64,000 bases of DNA from JAKAGZ01 sp963783855 (GCA_963783855.1 CAWAPE010000004.1:62001-126000), one strand, 5' to 3'. Shown: positions 1-9,607, numbered from the stretch's first letter. A program made the numbers and translations. Notes: generated from the letters alone by a model not told the origin.

Positions 1-2298
1 TAAATATTCTTTAACAGTTCCTTCTCTGATTATGTGTCGCTCACCGAAAATATTTTCATCAGGAGATTTTGCAAAAAGATGGTGCTCCTGTGCTGAAACT
101 AATTTATAGGAACCAGTTCCCTTTTTCACATCTGCAGTTGTGAAAAGCCATGGTGAGTTAATCGCACTTTTTGATAATAAAACGTTAATATTAAATCCTG
201 TACCTTCACCAACCTGTCCAACTACATTTCTACCAAATCCTGATTCAATGGCTATAGTATTATCTGCGCAGCCGGGCTGGATGAGAACAGGTATTTCTAA
301 TTTCCTCTCTCCAATTTTAACAGAAATCTTATCATTATTATCAACACCAAGTTCTTTAGCCGTATTTTTTGAAACTGCAGCATAATTGTCCCAGGTCATT
401 TTAGTAACCGGGTGAGGTAATTCCTGGAGCCATCCATTATTCGCAAATCTTCCGTCACTCAATGTTGGACTTTCATTCAATAAAATTGCAAAACCGGCAA
501 GCTTAGAAGAAAATGAAACAAGATCAGATAATGCTGAATAATTAAAATTTCCGGATTTCTTTGGTGTATCTTTAGTTATAACAACTCCATCGTGTAATGC
601 ACCTAACCAGAACTCCCTGAAATTTAATTTTGAGTTGAGAGAATGATAAACATTTTTCTCCCAGTTATTCATTAAATATTTATGATAAATTGTTTCATCA
701 TATTTGTTTTTTCCGCCATCTAACCAGGTTAGTAAAACTGCTTCTTTCTGTCTTGTGTTATATATAGGGGCTATTACAGGTTGTTGCAGTGAATAAAATC
801 CTGTCCTGTTTTTTGCATCACCCCAGGATTCAAAGGCATGGTTTATTGGCAATGTATAATGTCCAGCTGCCGAAGATTCATTTGCACTCTCAGTCATCGA
901 AATTACATTACTTACTTTTTTAAGTGCATCTGAATAGCCAATGTCCTCAGGTAGAAGGAAAACCGGATTAGAATCATAATGTATAACAGTTCCTATCTTT
1001 CCTGCATTCATATCTGCGACAAGGTTTTCCCATTCATCTTTTCCAGCTGCTGGTTGCAGCTCAAATGTTGAAGAATCAGTCCTGTACATTTCGGTATTTC
1101 CAAGAATCTCATTAAGCAGATTAGTAACAACATGAACTTCTTCCGGAAGATTTCTTCCTGCAAATACAATTCCTTTTCCTGCGTTCAGGACCAGATCATC
1201 AACTAAGTATTTTAACTTCTTCTCATTAAGTGAATAATTTTTTGCAAAGGTTTCTATTGAATACCCGGTAAGATTAACCGGGATATTTCGTCCTAATCTT
1301 CTGCCTACTTCTTTCAGTAGGGACATAACAAATTCAAACTGGGCATCTGGCCTTAATTTCAGTCTGTAGTCAGCATTCATTCCGGTAGTTGACATATTAC
1401 CTTCAACTACATAAAGTCTGTTGAAGTTTTTTGCATTTTCAACATTTCTTCCCTCGATATACAGCCTGGAGTTTTCAACTTTATCTCCGTCTGTTCCAAG
1501 GAAATCTCCTTCAAGCGAAACAATAATTTTTGCTTCATTCCATTTAACTAATGGATAGTAATCTGTGCCATAGCATTTTTTCCAAGCTGAGTTTCTAAGA
1601 TGATCGTTAAATAGTTCAAAGGAATAAATTTTAGTATTAGGATAAGAAGCAGAGAAATCATCAAGTACTTTCTTTGCTGTTGGAGAAAGAATTTTTCCTG
1701 ATATAATGGCAATTTTTTGTGAGGGATTTGCATTAAGCCCATTTATTATTTCCTGATCGGCTTGCTGCCACGTAGTTTTCAGAAATTCGCCGCCACGTGA
1801 TTTTTTCATCGGGTTTTGTATTCTGTCAGGATCATATAAATTAAGGACACTTGCCTGAACTATGGCATTAATTTTTCCTTTATTAACAGGATGATCAGGA
1901 TTTCCATCAACCTTAACCGGTCTTCCTTCTCTTGTTTTAATAAGGATACCGTGTGATTGAGAACCATAGTTATAAGTAGAAGAATAATATTTTGGTTTTC
2001 CGACAACGGTGTTTTCAGGCATTTTTGTATAAGGGATAATTTCTCCCTTATCCCTGTAGTCTGAACAACCAGCGCCTGCCAGAGCTGCTGAGGCACCAAC
2101 GAGCGCTAAAAATTTACGTCTGGAAAGTTTTGATAATTTAGAAGGATCGAATTCTTCAGTTGCCCCGGGATGAAATTCCTGATGGCTTTCAGCCACAACC
2201 TGCGGATCTTTGTGCAATTCAGCAAAACTGCGCCAATAATTCGGATCCGGGTTCTGATTATTTTCTTCGTGATTTATTTCGTCCTTAACATCAGACAT
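1..2298 (-). CDS. actB: Alternative complex III subunit ActB, molybdopterin-oxidoreductase-like (5' part, cut by window edge)
   Basis: The reverse frame is open from an ATG at 2298 to the window edge, giving 766 residues without a stop. The N-terminus is a long polar leader, then a twin-arginine motif (SRRKFL), a hydrophobic stretch and a lipobox-like AGC at about residues 46-71, so Tat export is predicted. The rest resembles the molybdopterin-oxidoreductase-like half of ActB. In that family this half binds no molybdenum and is followed by an iron-sulfur ferredoxin domain, which here would lie beyond the left edge. ActB is the large periplasmic subunit of the quinol-oxidising alternative complex III. 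The pentaheme cytochrome actA just upstream supports this over a true molybdoenzyme such as Psr. Its start overlaps the upstream small gene by 8 bases (ATGTCTGA), which suggests translational coupling. Confidence 0.85.
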   Translation of the reverse strand, partial: MSDVKDEINHEENNQNPDPNYWRSFAELHKDPQVVAESHQEFHPGATEEFDPSKLSKLSRRKFLALVGASAALAGAGCSDYRDKGEIIPYTKMPENTVVGKPKYYSSTYNYGSQSHGILIKTREGRPVKVDGNPDHPVNKGKINAIVQASVLNLYDPDRIQNPMKKSRGGEFLKTTWQQADQEIINGLNANPSQKIAIISGKILSPTAKKVLDDFSASYPNTKIYSFELFNDHLRNSAWKKCYGTDYYPLVKWNEAKIIVSLEGDFLGTDGDKVENSRLYIEGRNVENAKNFNRLYVVEGNMSTTGMNADYRLKLRPDAQFEFVMSLLKEVGRRLGRNIPVNLTGYSIETFAKNYSLNEKKLKYLVDDLVLNAGKGIVFAGRNLPEEVHVVTNLLNEILGNTEMYRTDSSTFELQPAAGKDEWENLVADMNAGKIGTVIHYDSNPVFLLPEDIGYSDALKKVSNVISMTESANESSAAGHYTLPINHAFESWGDAKNRTGFYSLQQPVIAPIYNTRQKEAVLLTWLDGGKNKYDETIYHKYLMNNWEKNVYHSLNSKLNFREFWLGALHDGVVITKDTPKKSGNFNYSALSDLVSFSSKLAGFAILLNESPTLSDGRFANNGWLQELPHPVTKMTWDNYAAVSKNTAKELGVDNNDKISVKIGERKLEIPVLIQPGCADNTIAIESGFGRNVVGQVGEGTGFNINVLLSKSAINSPWLFTTADVKKGTGSYKLVSAQEHHLFAKSPDENIFGERHIIREGTVKEYL

Positions 2299-2512
2299 TA
2301 TTACCACCTATGTTTTTTCTGCTAACAGCTGAAGGATTTATTTTTATCCTGCTGTTTTTTGTATTTTCAATTTTATTGGAAGCTCTTTTCTTAGTAAAAA
2401 GCCTAAATGGAGATGATGTCAGCGCTACAAAGCCTGCAACTCCGACACCAATGGAGATGAAAAAATTCTTTCTTTTAATTTTTTTGTCAAGATTCAGATT
2501 CTTTAATTCCAT
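2291..2512 (-). CDS. Small membrane-anchored protein between actA and actB
   Basis: This 73-residue ORF sits between actA (12-base gap) and actB (8-base overlap), so it is very likely translated with them. It has a basic N-terminus (KKIKRK), one hydrophobic segment at about residues 16-33 and a basic, Asn-rich C-terminus. The layout fits a small single-pass membrane protein or an uncleaved export signal. I do not recognise a family. The position suggests an accessory or assembly factor for alternative complex III, which is inference. The tight coupling makes a spurious ORF unlikely. The opposite-strand ORF over the same bases is probably a shadow. Confidence 0.6.
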   Translation of the reverse strand: MELKNLNLDKKIKRKNFFISIGVGVAGFVALTSSPFRLFTKKRASNKIENTKNSRIKINPSAVSRKNIGGNNV

Positions 2513-2524
2513 ATTAACTCCAAA

Positions 2525-3097
2525 TTAACGGTGACAGGCCCAGCAATCTTCCGGCCCGTTTTTAATATTCTTTAAATAAGGAAGTTTTTGGTGCGCGTTC
2601 CTGTGGCAATTCAAACAACTTCCCATTGTAAACGAATTCATCTGCGCTATCCGGTCCATCTGTCTTACATCACCGTGACAACTTGAACAATCTATCCCGG
2701 CATTAACGTGAACACTGTGATTAAAGTATGCAAAGTCCGGAACTCTGTGTATTCTCTTCCACGGAATTGCAATTCCTTCTTCATAATATTTTGTAAGCTT
2801 TTTAATTTCAGGTTTGTCTTTTCGTGCAATCGTGTGGCAATTCATACAAGTAGAAACAGCAGGAACCATAGCGTGTCTTGATTTTTCAACGCCGGTATGA
2901 CAATACTGGCAATCAATCTTCATCTGACCTGCGTGTAATTTATGAGAAAAATTAATTGGCTGAACCGGTGAATAACCAACGCCGTCTCTTTCAGCACGAG
3001 AGGCAAAATATGTAAGTGTAAATGAAGCTAATATAACGAAGATTGTGATGGGTACTCGGACTCTTAGAACATAATCCAAATAAGATTTTTTCATCAT
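2525..3097 (-). CDS. actA: Alternative complex III pentaheme cytochrome c subunit ActA
   Basis: The 190-residue protein has one N-terminal transmembrane segment (about residues 13-31) and then five CXXCH haem c motifs at C63, C84, C137, C161 and C185, the last ending the protein as CWACHR. Five haems behind one membrane anchor is the standard form of ActA, the periplasmic pentaheme cytochrome that passes electrons through alternative complex III. It is the first gene of the unit that continues through a small membrane protein into actB. The other subunits expected next (ActC, D, E, F) lie outside the window. A generic NrfH/NapC-like cytochrome is the alternative, but linkage to actB makes ActA much more likely. 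Confidence 0.9.
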   Translation of the reverse strand: MMKKSYLDYVLRVRVPITIFVILASFTLTYFASRAERDGVGYSPVQPINFSHKLHAGQMKIDCQYCHTGVEKSRHAMVPAVSTCMNCHTIARKDKPEIKKLTKYYEEGIAIPWKRIHRVPDFAYFNHSVHVNAGIDCSSCHGDVRQMDRIAQMNSFTMGSCLNCHRNAHQKLPYLKNIKNGPEDCWACHR

Positions 3098-3465
3098 TTA
3101 CCTTTAGAGTTACAAGCGATAATTTTTAATGATAATTTTTATAGTAACAAAAAACTCTGAAAAGTTTACAGTTTTTCTAACCTGAACCCGAAACTTAAAA
3201 GTATTTATAAATAATTGTTACGAATAAAAAGATGCGGTTGATTAGGCTGAATCCGCAATTGGATGTTATTCAAATTTTGAAAAATTGAATAAAATCTAAG
3301 TCATAAAACTATAAAATTAGGAAATTAAAAAAAAGCAAATACTAATTATTTTTTCCCACTTTTTGAACTAGAGAGTCAACTTATCTGAAATTAAACTTTG
3401 AATTAGAAGTAAATACTGATATTATCATAAAAGAGAAAAAATAGAAAATAGCTTAATTACTGACT
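3098..3465. other. Non-coding spacer between the glcDF and act operons
   Basis: This 368-base AT-rich spacer has no convincing ORF. It must carry the promoter of the act operon, which is read leftward from 3097, and the end of the glcD-glcF transcript. The only structure I can support is the hairpin at 3224-3257. No clear Bacteroidota-type promoter (TTTG with TAnnTTTG) could be assigned with confidence. Confidence 0.5.
3224..3257 (-). terminator. Possible weak intrinsic terminator after glcF
   Basis: On the minus strand, TGCGG and CCGCA arms (with AA/TT extension past a bulged A) enclose a loop of about 11 bases, followed by the T-rich run TCTTTTTATT. The stem is short and lies about 210 bases past the glcF stop, so the call is tentative. 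Confidence 0.4.
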
Positions 3466-4767
3466 TCAATCGCACAATGCCATCTTCAATACTGTTACCG
3501 GATGATAAACCTTAACTAAAGTGTTAAATTTTTCAGCACCTGCAGTTATTTGTAAAATACATCCAGGATTTCCTGTTATAACTATAGCTGCGTTAGTGCG
3601 TTTAATATTTCCCATTTTATCAAATAATATTTTCATCGAATCTTCATAGCGCATCACATTATAAATACCCGCACTGCCACAACATGTTGTTGATTCTTCC
3701 AGTTCTACTATTTCCAAACCGGGAATTTTTGATAATAGTTCCCTTGGTTCAAAAAATATTTTTTGACCGTGAACTAAATGACAAGCATCATGGTAAGTTG
3801 CTTTCATTTTAATATTACTGAATTGTCGTACCGGCTTCTTATCAAATAAAAATTCTGAAACGTCCTTTATTTTAGAAGAGAATACTTTTGCACGCTGAGC
3901 AAAGTCAGTATCTCCTGCTAATATTTCGCCATATTCTTTCATAAAAGCACCACAACCGGCAGAGTTTGAAATAAGAAATTCGTAATCTCCTTTTTCAAAG
4001 ATCTCAATATTTTTCTTTGCCAGTTCCCTCGCTTTTTCAATTTCACCGTTGTGAGCATGAAGAGAACCACAACAAATCTGATTTTGTGGAGTAAAGGTTT
4101 TGCAACCGTATTTTTTTAGAACTTCGATTGTATCAATATTTATTTCTGCAAAGGCACTATCCATAATACAACCTGTGTGAAACGCAGTACTATATTTTTC
4201 TTCACCTTCAGGAGAAGAAATTTCTTCAATTTCATCACTACTTAATTTTTCAGAAATAACCGGTGCGAGTTTTAATACACCAGACAATTTTGGAAATATT
4301 TTTTTTATTGATTCATTTCCTTCCAGTACTGATTTAAAGGAGCTTTGTTGATAAACCCTTAAAAGACCTGAAAAATACTTCAACCGTTTTGGTTCTGCGA
4401 GTATACTATTCAGCAGCAATCTTTTAATTCTAATCTTGAAGGAAAAAGATTTATTTTTTTCATCCGCAATTACTCTTGCGGATTCTACAAGCTTTCCATA
4501 TTGTACACCTGCAGGACAAGCAGTTTCACAAGCCTGGCAATCAAGACAAAAATTCATTTCATTTGAGAATATCCCGGAGATACTGCCCTCACCTTCTGCA
4601 ACAGACCTGATCATTTTTATCCTGCCGCGTGGTGAAGATCGCTCTAACTTTGTGATATTGTATGTCGGGCAAACTGAAAGGCATAAGCCGCAATGAATAC
4701 ATCTGGATAATACATCATCTGAAGGAAGAAACGACTGGAGATTATCTATCGGGGATGAATTTATCAT
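3466..4767 (-). CDS. glcF: Glycolate/D-lactate oxidase iron-sulfur subunit (GlcF-like)
   Basis: The 433-residue protein has two N-terminal 4Fe-4S motifs, CxxCxxCxxxCP at C23-C33 and C74-C84. Two CCG domains follow, seen as CCGSLHAHNG and CCGSAGIYN. This is the architecture of GlcF and related heterodisulfide-reductase-like iron-sulfur subunits that take electrons from an FAD subunit to the quinone pool. The ATG overlaps the stop of the upstream glcD by one base (TAATG), so the two form an operon. The substrate (glycolate, D-lactate or another 2-hydroxy acid) cannot be read from sequence. No glcE-like FAD subunit is present, so this is a two-subunit version. Confidence 0.88.
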   Translation of the reverse strand: MINSSPIDNLQSFLPSDDVLSRCIHCGLCLSVCPTYNITKLERSSPRGRIKMIRSVAEGEGSISGIFSNEMNFCLDCQACETACPAGVQYGKLVESARVIADEKNKSFSFKIRIKRLLLNSILAEPKRLKYFSGLLRVYQQSSFKSVLEGNESIKKIFPKLSGVLKLAPVISEKLSSDEIEEISSPEGEEKYSTAFHTGCIMDSAFAEINIDTIEVLKKYGCKTFTPQNQICCGSLHAHNGEIEKARELAKKNIEIFEKGDYEFLISNSAGCGAFMKEYGEILAGDTDFAQRAKVFSSKIKDVSEFLFDKKPVRQFSNIKMKATYHDACHLVHGQKIFFEPRELLSKIPGLEIVELEESTTCCGSAGIYNVMRYEDSMKILFDKMGNIKRTNAAIVITGNPGCILQITAGAEKFNTLVKVYHPVTVLKMALCD

Positions 4768-6203
4768 TATTTAAATGGTCTGATTTGCGATCTCGAAAAA
4801 GGTAATGGCCCTTCACATCGCGGAGCGATGGTAAATATTTTCCCGGGATTTAGAATATTATTTTCATCAATTACAGATTTTATTTTTTTCATCATATCAA
4901 CACCGGGAATTCCTGCTACTTGTTCCAGGAAATGCTTTTTAGCCAGCCCCGTTCCGTGTTCGCCCGTAATTGTTCCTCCTAAAATTATTGCCTCATTAAA
5001 TATGAAATCAAATGCTCTGTGAGCTCGTTCAATCTCAGCTTTATCACGTTCATCAGTAAGGCAGGTTGGATGAAGATTTCCATCACCGGCATGTCCAAAA
5101 TTTCCGAACATAACATCAAATTTTTTACCGGCATCAATAACTTTCTCTATTAATACTGGCAGTTCACTTCTGGGAACAGTTGCATCCTCAAGTATTGTAG
5201 TTGGCCTTCTTCTTGCAAGTGCGCTGAATGCACTTCTACGGGCTGCTTTCAGATTCAGTGCTTCGCTCGCGTTCTGAGCAGTTCTAACTACTGAAGAATT
5301 GTTTTTCTTTAATATTTTAATAATTGTTTCTGCATCTTCTTTCACAATACTTCCCCGCCCGTCAACTTCAATTAATAATATCGCTTCGCTGTTCCTCGGC
5401 AAGCCTATTTTGGTATAATCTTCAACACAATTAATGGTTGTATGATCAAGAAATTCCATCATTGAAGGAGTAATATGAGCAGCAATTATTTCTGAAACAG
5501 CTTTGGCGCTTGAGTTGAGTTTATCAAAATAAGCTAACATTGTTACTGATTCTGTTGGCTTTGGAATTAATTTTAGAATAATCCTTGTAATAATGCCGAG
5601 CGTCCCCTCGCTTCCAACAACAAAATCCCGAAGATTATAACCGGCAGTATCTTTAACATTCTTTCCACCAGTACTTAACAAATCTCCATTTGGCAGAACC
5701 ATTTCGGTACCAAGCACGTAATTTTTTGTCACTCCATATTTAAGTCCTCTTAAACCTCCTGCATTATTTGCAACATTTCCCCCGATAGTACAAACGCTGC
5801 TGCTTCCGGGATCAGGTGGGTAAAACAGTCCTATTTTTTCAACTTCATTCTGAAGGTGTGCAGTAATTACTCCGGGCTGAACAGTGGCCGTTAAATTTTG
5901 CGGATCAATTTCCAGAATTTTATCCCATTTTGTCATTACAATTACAACAGAGTTTTCTACCGGTACTGAACCTCCACTTAACCCGGTCCCTGCACCCCTG
6001 GGTACAACATTGAATGATCTTTCATTTGCGAGTTTTAATATCTTTGAAATTTGTTCTTCACTTTCAGGAAAGACAACAGCTTCGGGAAGTTGTTGATATT
6101 CAGGAGTGGCATCAAAAGAATAACAAAGGCGGTCCTCATCGGATTCAAGAAAATTATTTTTCCCGACAATTTGCCTTATTCTTTCTTTTAAGGATTTGTT
6201 CAT
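4767..6203 (-). CDS. glcD: FAD-linked 2-hydroxy-acid oxidase/dehydrogenase subunit (GlcD-like)
   Basis: The start was placed at the ATG at 6203, giving 478 residues; the frame extends two codons further only through a TTG. The protein has the PCMH-type FAD-binding fold, with PRGAGTGLSGGSVP and the pyrophosphate-loop segment DPGSSSVCTIGGNVANNAGG. Its C-terminal half has the FAD-oxidase C signature ending GNFGHAGDGNLHP and TGEHGTG. GlcD-type subunits oxidise glycolate or D-lactate and hand electrons to the iron-sulfur partner. Here that partner is the downstream glcF, which overlaps by one base. Length and motifs are complete. The exact 2-hydroxy acid is not resolvable. Confidence 0.88.
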   Translation of the reverse strand: MNKSLKERIRQIVGKNNFLESDEDRLCYSFDATPEYQQLPEAVVFPESEEQISKILKLANERSFNVVPRGAGTGLSGGSVPVENSVVIVMTKWDKILEIDPQNLTATVQPGVITAHLQNEVEKIGLFYPPDPGSSSVCTIGGNVANNAGGLRGLKYGVTKNYVLGTEMVLPNGDLLSTGGKNVKDTAGYNLRDFVVGSEGTLGIITRIILKLIPKPTESVTMLAYFDKLNSSAKAVSEIIAAHITPSMMEFLDHTTINCVEDYTKIGLPRNSEAILLIEVDGRGSIVKEDAETIIKILKKNNSSVVRTAQNASEALNLKAARRSAFSALARRRPTTILEDATVPRSELPVLIEKVIDAGKKFDVMFGNFGHAGDGNLHPTCLTDERDKAEIERAHRAFDFIFNEAIILGGTITGEHGTGLAKKHFLEQVAGIPGVDMMKKIKSVIDENNILNPGKIFTIAPRCEGPLPFSRSQIRPFK

Positions 6204-6253
6204 TAACAAATTATGAAATAATTGAGATGAACTAAGTTACCATTCTTTTTAAA

Positions 6254-6286
6254 ATAAAAAAGCGGGAAATAATGATATCTCCCGCC
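6254..6286 (-). terminator. Intrinsic terminator after ctpA
   Basis: On the minus strand a GCGGGA/TCCCGC hairpin (6262-6285) is followed by a run of T residues (A-run at 6255-6261). It lies just past the ctpA stop and ends the ybbR-tmk-ctpA transcript before glcD. Confidence 0.85.
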
Positions 6287-6302
6287 TAATAATTTAATCG
6301 GA

Positions 6303-7949
6303 TTATCTTAAAAGCCAGTTATAAATTTTTTGGTTATTCACTATTTTTAACGCAGCCTGAAATTGCTTATCGGTTTGCAAAAACTCTTCTGTTCTGCCTT
6401 CATTGCCAAGATAGCGTGAAGAAAGCTCACCCTTTATTTCAGCAATAACTTCATCTTTATAATTATGAAGGTCATTCAATTCCAGTTTTTCAAATTCTTT
6501 TTTAATTTTTTCAAGCTGTGCAGAAATATCTTTAGCTGATTTACGCTTACTTGCATCCGCAATCAGATCATCAATTTCCTTCCCTGCACTTGAATGATAT
6601 ACATATTTTTGTGCATTGATATATTTTTCAAATTCATCAAATAAATTCTCATCATTCATCTTGTAAAAGTTCTGTTTTGGATTCAAATAATAATAGTGAT
6701 CTGCAAAAGTAAAGAACAGGCCTTTTGCAAGCAGATCCTTAGTAATATTTCCGTCTATTAAATATTTGATTGTTGTATCGGGAGAAATACCACCGCCACT
6801 ATAAACTTCACGATTATTATCTGTCATATAAGAAGATTTAATTATTGAATCAGGCTCTGTAAAAACATTATTATTTTTAGTATAATCCACTTTCTGAATA
6901 CATCTGCCACTAGGAGTATAATATTTTGCAGTAGTTATTTTTAGGGAGGTGTTATAGTCCAGAGGAGTAATTGTCTGCACAAGTCCTTTTCCAAATGATT
7001 TTGTACCGAGAATAACTCCACGATCGTGGTCCTGGATAGCACCGGCAAGAATTTCAGAAGCAGAAGCGGATCCGCCATTTATTAAAACTACAAGTTTCGA
7101 ATTACCTACCAGTGGCTCCTGAGTAGCATAGTATTTCTTCTCATTTGTCTGATCTCTTCCACGTGTCGTAACAATTAATTTTCCTTTTGCCAAAAATTTA
7201 TTGCAAATATCAACAGCAACATCCAGAAGTCCTCCCGGATTTCCTCTGAGATCAAGGACAATAGATTTTATTTCTTTTTCCTTCTTTAATTCAAGTAGTG
7301 CATTTTTAATCTCATCCCCGGAAGAGCGACTAAAGCTTGTAAGTTTTAAATAAACATTGTTGCTGTTCTTTGGATAGAAGCCATAATAGGTGAGTGTTTT
7401 TACGCTAACTTCTTCACGGACTAAATTAAATTTTAAAGTATCCTGTCCGGCATCTCTTGTCACTTTAACTTCCACGGTTGTTCCGGGATCACCTTTCACA
7501 AGCGAAGATATCTGATCTACATTTTCAGGTGTTATCTTCACACCATTGGCTTCTATTAAGACATCTCCAATTCTAATTCCCTGCCTCTGGGAAGAATATC
7601 CATCCATTACTTCCACAATTGTGACATTATTTCCTCGAACACCTATTGAGACGCCAATTCCACCATACTTCCCGTTTGTAATCAAATCAATATCTTCTTT
7701 ACGGTTTTCATCAAGATACATTGTATATGGATCAAGGGCCTTCAGCATTCCCTCTATGCCGGCCTGCATAAATTGTTGTGGATTTATGGGTTCAACATAA
7801 TTAAAGGAAATTTCTTTATATACTTTGCTGAAAAGATCAATATTTTTTGAAACTTCAAAATAGACATCACTTTTTCCCGGAAAGAATCCGGAAAAGATTA
7901 AAATTACTCCCGCTGCTATTATAATTTTCTTAAAGTTATACAACTTCAT
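6303..7949 (-). CDS. ctpA: Carboxy-terminal processing protease, S41 family (CtpA/Prc-like)
   Basis: The 548-residue protein begins with a signal or anchor segment (about residues 7-23). A PDZ domain follows at about residues 88-170, containing GIGVSIG and a GIRIGDVLIEANG loop. The S41 catalytic core comes next, with the Ser/Lys dyad in SASASEI (S296 by alignment to Prc) and TKSFGKG (K321). Such proteases act in the periplasm on the C-termini of envelope proteins, for example in lipoprotein or peptidoglycan-hydrolase turnover. A C-terminal helical extension of about 150 residues is present, as in many Bacteroidota CtpA proteins. It lies 11 bases downstream of tmk and before a strong terminator, so it is probably last in its operon. 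Confidence 0.92.
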   Translation of the reverse strand: MKLYNFKKIIIAAGVILIFSGFFPGKSDVYFEVSKNIDLFSKVYKEISFNYVEPINPQQFMQAGIEGMLKALDPYTMYLDENRKEDIDLITNGKYGGIGVSIGVRGNNVTIVEVMDGYSSQRQGIRIGDVLIEANGVKITPENVDQISSLVKGDPGTTVEVKVTRDAGQDTLKFNLVREEVSVKTLTYYGFYPKNSNNVYLKLTSFSRSSGDEIKNALLELKKEKEIKSIVLDLRGNPGGLLDVAVDICNKFLAKGKLIVTTRGRDQTNEKKYYATQEPLVGNSKLVVLINGGSASASEILAGAIQDHDRGVILGTKSFGKGLVQTITPLDYNTSLKITTAKYYTPSGRCIQKVDYTKNNNVFTEPDSIIKSSYMTDNNREVYSGGGISPDTTIKYLIDGNITKDLLAKGLFFTFADHYYYLNPKQNFYKMNDENLFDEFEKYINAQKYVYHSSAGKEIDDLIADASKRKSAKDISAQLEKIKKEFEKLELNDLHNYKDEVIAEIKGELSSRYLGNEGRTEEFLQTDKQFQAALKIVNNQKIYNWLLR

Positions 7950-7960
7950 ATAGTACCTTT

Positions 7961-8590
7961 CTAATTTGTCCGATTACCACGGGTTAATGAATTAATTTCT
8001 TCAATGATTTTTTCATGTATGATTTCCTGAGAAAGTGTACCGTCAATTACACGAAATCTGTCTTCCATATTTGCCATTTCAAGATAACCATTTCTTACTT
8101 TTTCGAAGAATGGATTACCTGATAGTTCCATCCTATCTAAGTCCAAGTTTTCTTTATTGGCTTTTCTTTCATTTGCAACTTCTACAGGGATATCAATAAT
8201 AAAAGTTAAATCGGGAATTGCCTCATCGATTGCAAGTTTGTTAATATGCCTTACCGTTTCAGGGTCAATCCCTCTGCCATATCCCTGATAAGCAGTTGTC
8301 GAATCATGAAATCGATCCGAAATTACATAAAACCCCTGCTTCAAAAAAGGTCTGATTTTTTCCCTTACTAATTGTGCTCTTGAAGCAGAAAACAGAAATA
8401 TTTCAGTTTCCATAAACATTTTATTATGTTTTTTATCAAGCAATACACTTCTAACTGTTTCTGAAATTTCTGTACCGCCTGGTTCCCTAATGATTTCAAC
8501 TTTATTGTTTTGTGCTACTAAGTAATTTCTAAGTAATTCAACCTGTGTTGATTTGCCGCAGAAGTCAATTCCTTCAAAAGTAATAAACAT
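7961..8590 (-). CDS. tmk: Thymidylate kinase
   Basis: The 209-residue protein opens with a P-loop, FEGIDFCGKST. It has the REPGGT motif at about residues 36-41, the DR(F/Y)xDST signature SDRFHDSTTAYQG and the lid segment GYGRGIDPE. These identify thymidylate kinase, which phosphorylates dTMP to dTDP in the cytoplasm for DNA synthesis. The P-loop has FC where GA or GS is more usual, a mild variation. Length is normal. It sits between a YbbR-domain gene and ctpA on the same strand with short spacers, probably co-transcribed. Confidence 0.95.
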   Translation of the reverse strand: MFITFEGIDFCGKSTQVELLRNYLVAQNNKVEIIREPGGTEISETVRSVLLDKKHNKMFMETEIFLFSASRAQLVREKIRPFLKQGFYVISDRFHDSTTAYQGYGRGIDPETVRHINKLAIDEAIPDLTFIIDIPVEVANERKANKENLDLDRMELSGNPFFEKVRNGYLEMANMEDRFRVIDGTLSQEIIHEKIIEEINSLTRGNRTN

Positions 8591-8619
8591 TGTTTCCGGA
8601 TTATAATTGATAAAAGGTA

Positions 8620-9534
8620 TTAATTAAACTTCTTAATGATGTACCTTAGTTGGTCAGGTTTGATATATTGAACTGACACATTCCCGGGGGATTCAAGCTT
8701 TGGTATAATGCCTCCCAGAGTATCCAGTACTACATCCCTGTAATTTACATAGGCTCTAAAATCATCGCCGGTAAGTTTTCCAAGAATATCTATTCCACCG
8801 TGTATACCAATATTAATTTTATTCGGTAAAAGTACTACTTCCCTGTCGGCAGGTACATCCAAAATATTTACAGGGACATCTTCAATAACTTTATCTACAA
8901 TCCTTTGCACGTTAAGTGTAACGAGAACGCTATTTTCAGAGAAACTCATCCCGTTTTTTTTATCCAGATTAATTTTCATGTCTAGTTTATCACTTAAATT
9001 TTCCAGTTTTATTGGAACTGTAGGAACAGTATTCATATTTTTTAATTCACTAACAGGTCCGTGAACAACAACTGAGTCCGGCTGAACAGTTACCGGTGTT
9101 GCAAATCCGTACCCATCCCTGAATGACACTTCAACATCAGGTTCAATTTTTAGTTTTTTACTTGTAATCTTTTCGATATTAAATGTCAGGGTGTCTGGCG
9201 AAATATCAATAACCTCAACATCAGATGAGAGCCATTGATTTTCACTTAAGTAGTTAGAAAGGTTTATATATCTTTTACCCGTATCTCCATTAGCAGTTAC
9301 AACATATTCAGATTCTGATCCTAATTTTGCTGTAACTAATTTCCATCCCTTGCCCTTAACTTTAATTGATACTTTTTCCGGCAGCTTTGATCCGCTTGTT
9401 AAGCCCTGTTGAAAGTCTACTAGTTTTAGCGGAACCTGGAAAGTAGCATAATAATCATTCGACAAAGAAATAGATGCCCATAAGATTACAGAGAACAGGA
9501 ATGATATTATAATTATATGGAGGTTTTTCTTCAT
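8620..9534 (-). CDS. YbbR-like domain protein (CdaR-type)
   Basis: The 304-residue protein has one N-terminal membrane anchor (about residues 6-24) and then beta-rich repeats of the YbbR type, seen in segments such as VPLKLVDFQQGL and the recurring VPVxI pattern. YbbR/CdaR proteins in Firmicutes regulate the diadenylate cyclase CdaA and lie beside it. No cyclase is next to this gene, so that role cannot be assumed. The protein faces the periplasm by topology. It is the first gene of the group leading into tmk and ctpA. Confidence 0.75.
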   Translation of the reverse strand: MKKNLHIIIISFLFSVILWASISLSNDYYATFQVPLKLVDFQQGLTSGSKLPEKVSIKVKGKGWKLVTAKLGSESEYVVTANGDTGKRYINLSNYLSENQWLSSDVEVIDISPDTLTFNIEKITSKKLKIEPDVEVSFRDGYGFATPVTVQPDSVVVHGPVSELKNMNTVPTVPIKLENLSDKLDMKINLDKKNGMSFSENSVLVTLNVQRIVDKVIEDVPVNILDVPADREVVLLPNKINIGIHGGIDILGKLTGDDFRAYVNYRDVVLDTLGGIIPKLESPGNVSVQYIKPDQLRYIIKKFN

Positions 9535-9562
9535 GCTACAAATATAAAACGAAAAAGGGCAT

Positions 9563-9588
9563 AAAAAAACTCCACAATTAGTGGAGTC
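9563..9588 (-). terminator. Intrinsic terminator after the BMC gene pair
   Basis: On the minus strand ACTCCAC-TAATT-GTGGAGT (9569-9587) is followed by a T7 run. It lies about 20 bases past the stop of the tailed BMC gene and separates it from the YbbR-domain gene. Confidence 0.88.
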
Positions 9589-9607
9589 TTCAATTTTATA
9601 AAATTTT

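Noticed and set aside
1..2298. A true molybdenum enzyme such as polysulfide or nitrate reductase
   Set aside because: The adjacent pentaheme ActA and the Tat-lipoprotein leader fit alternative complex III, whose ActB carries no molybdenum cofactor.
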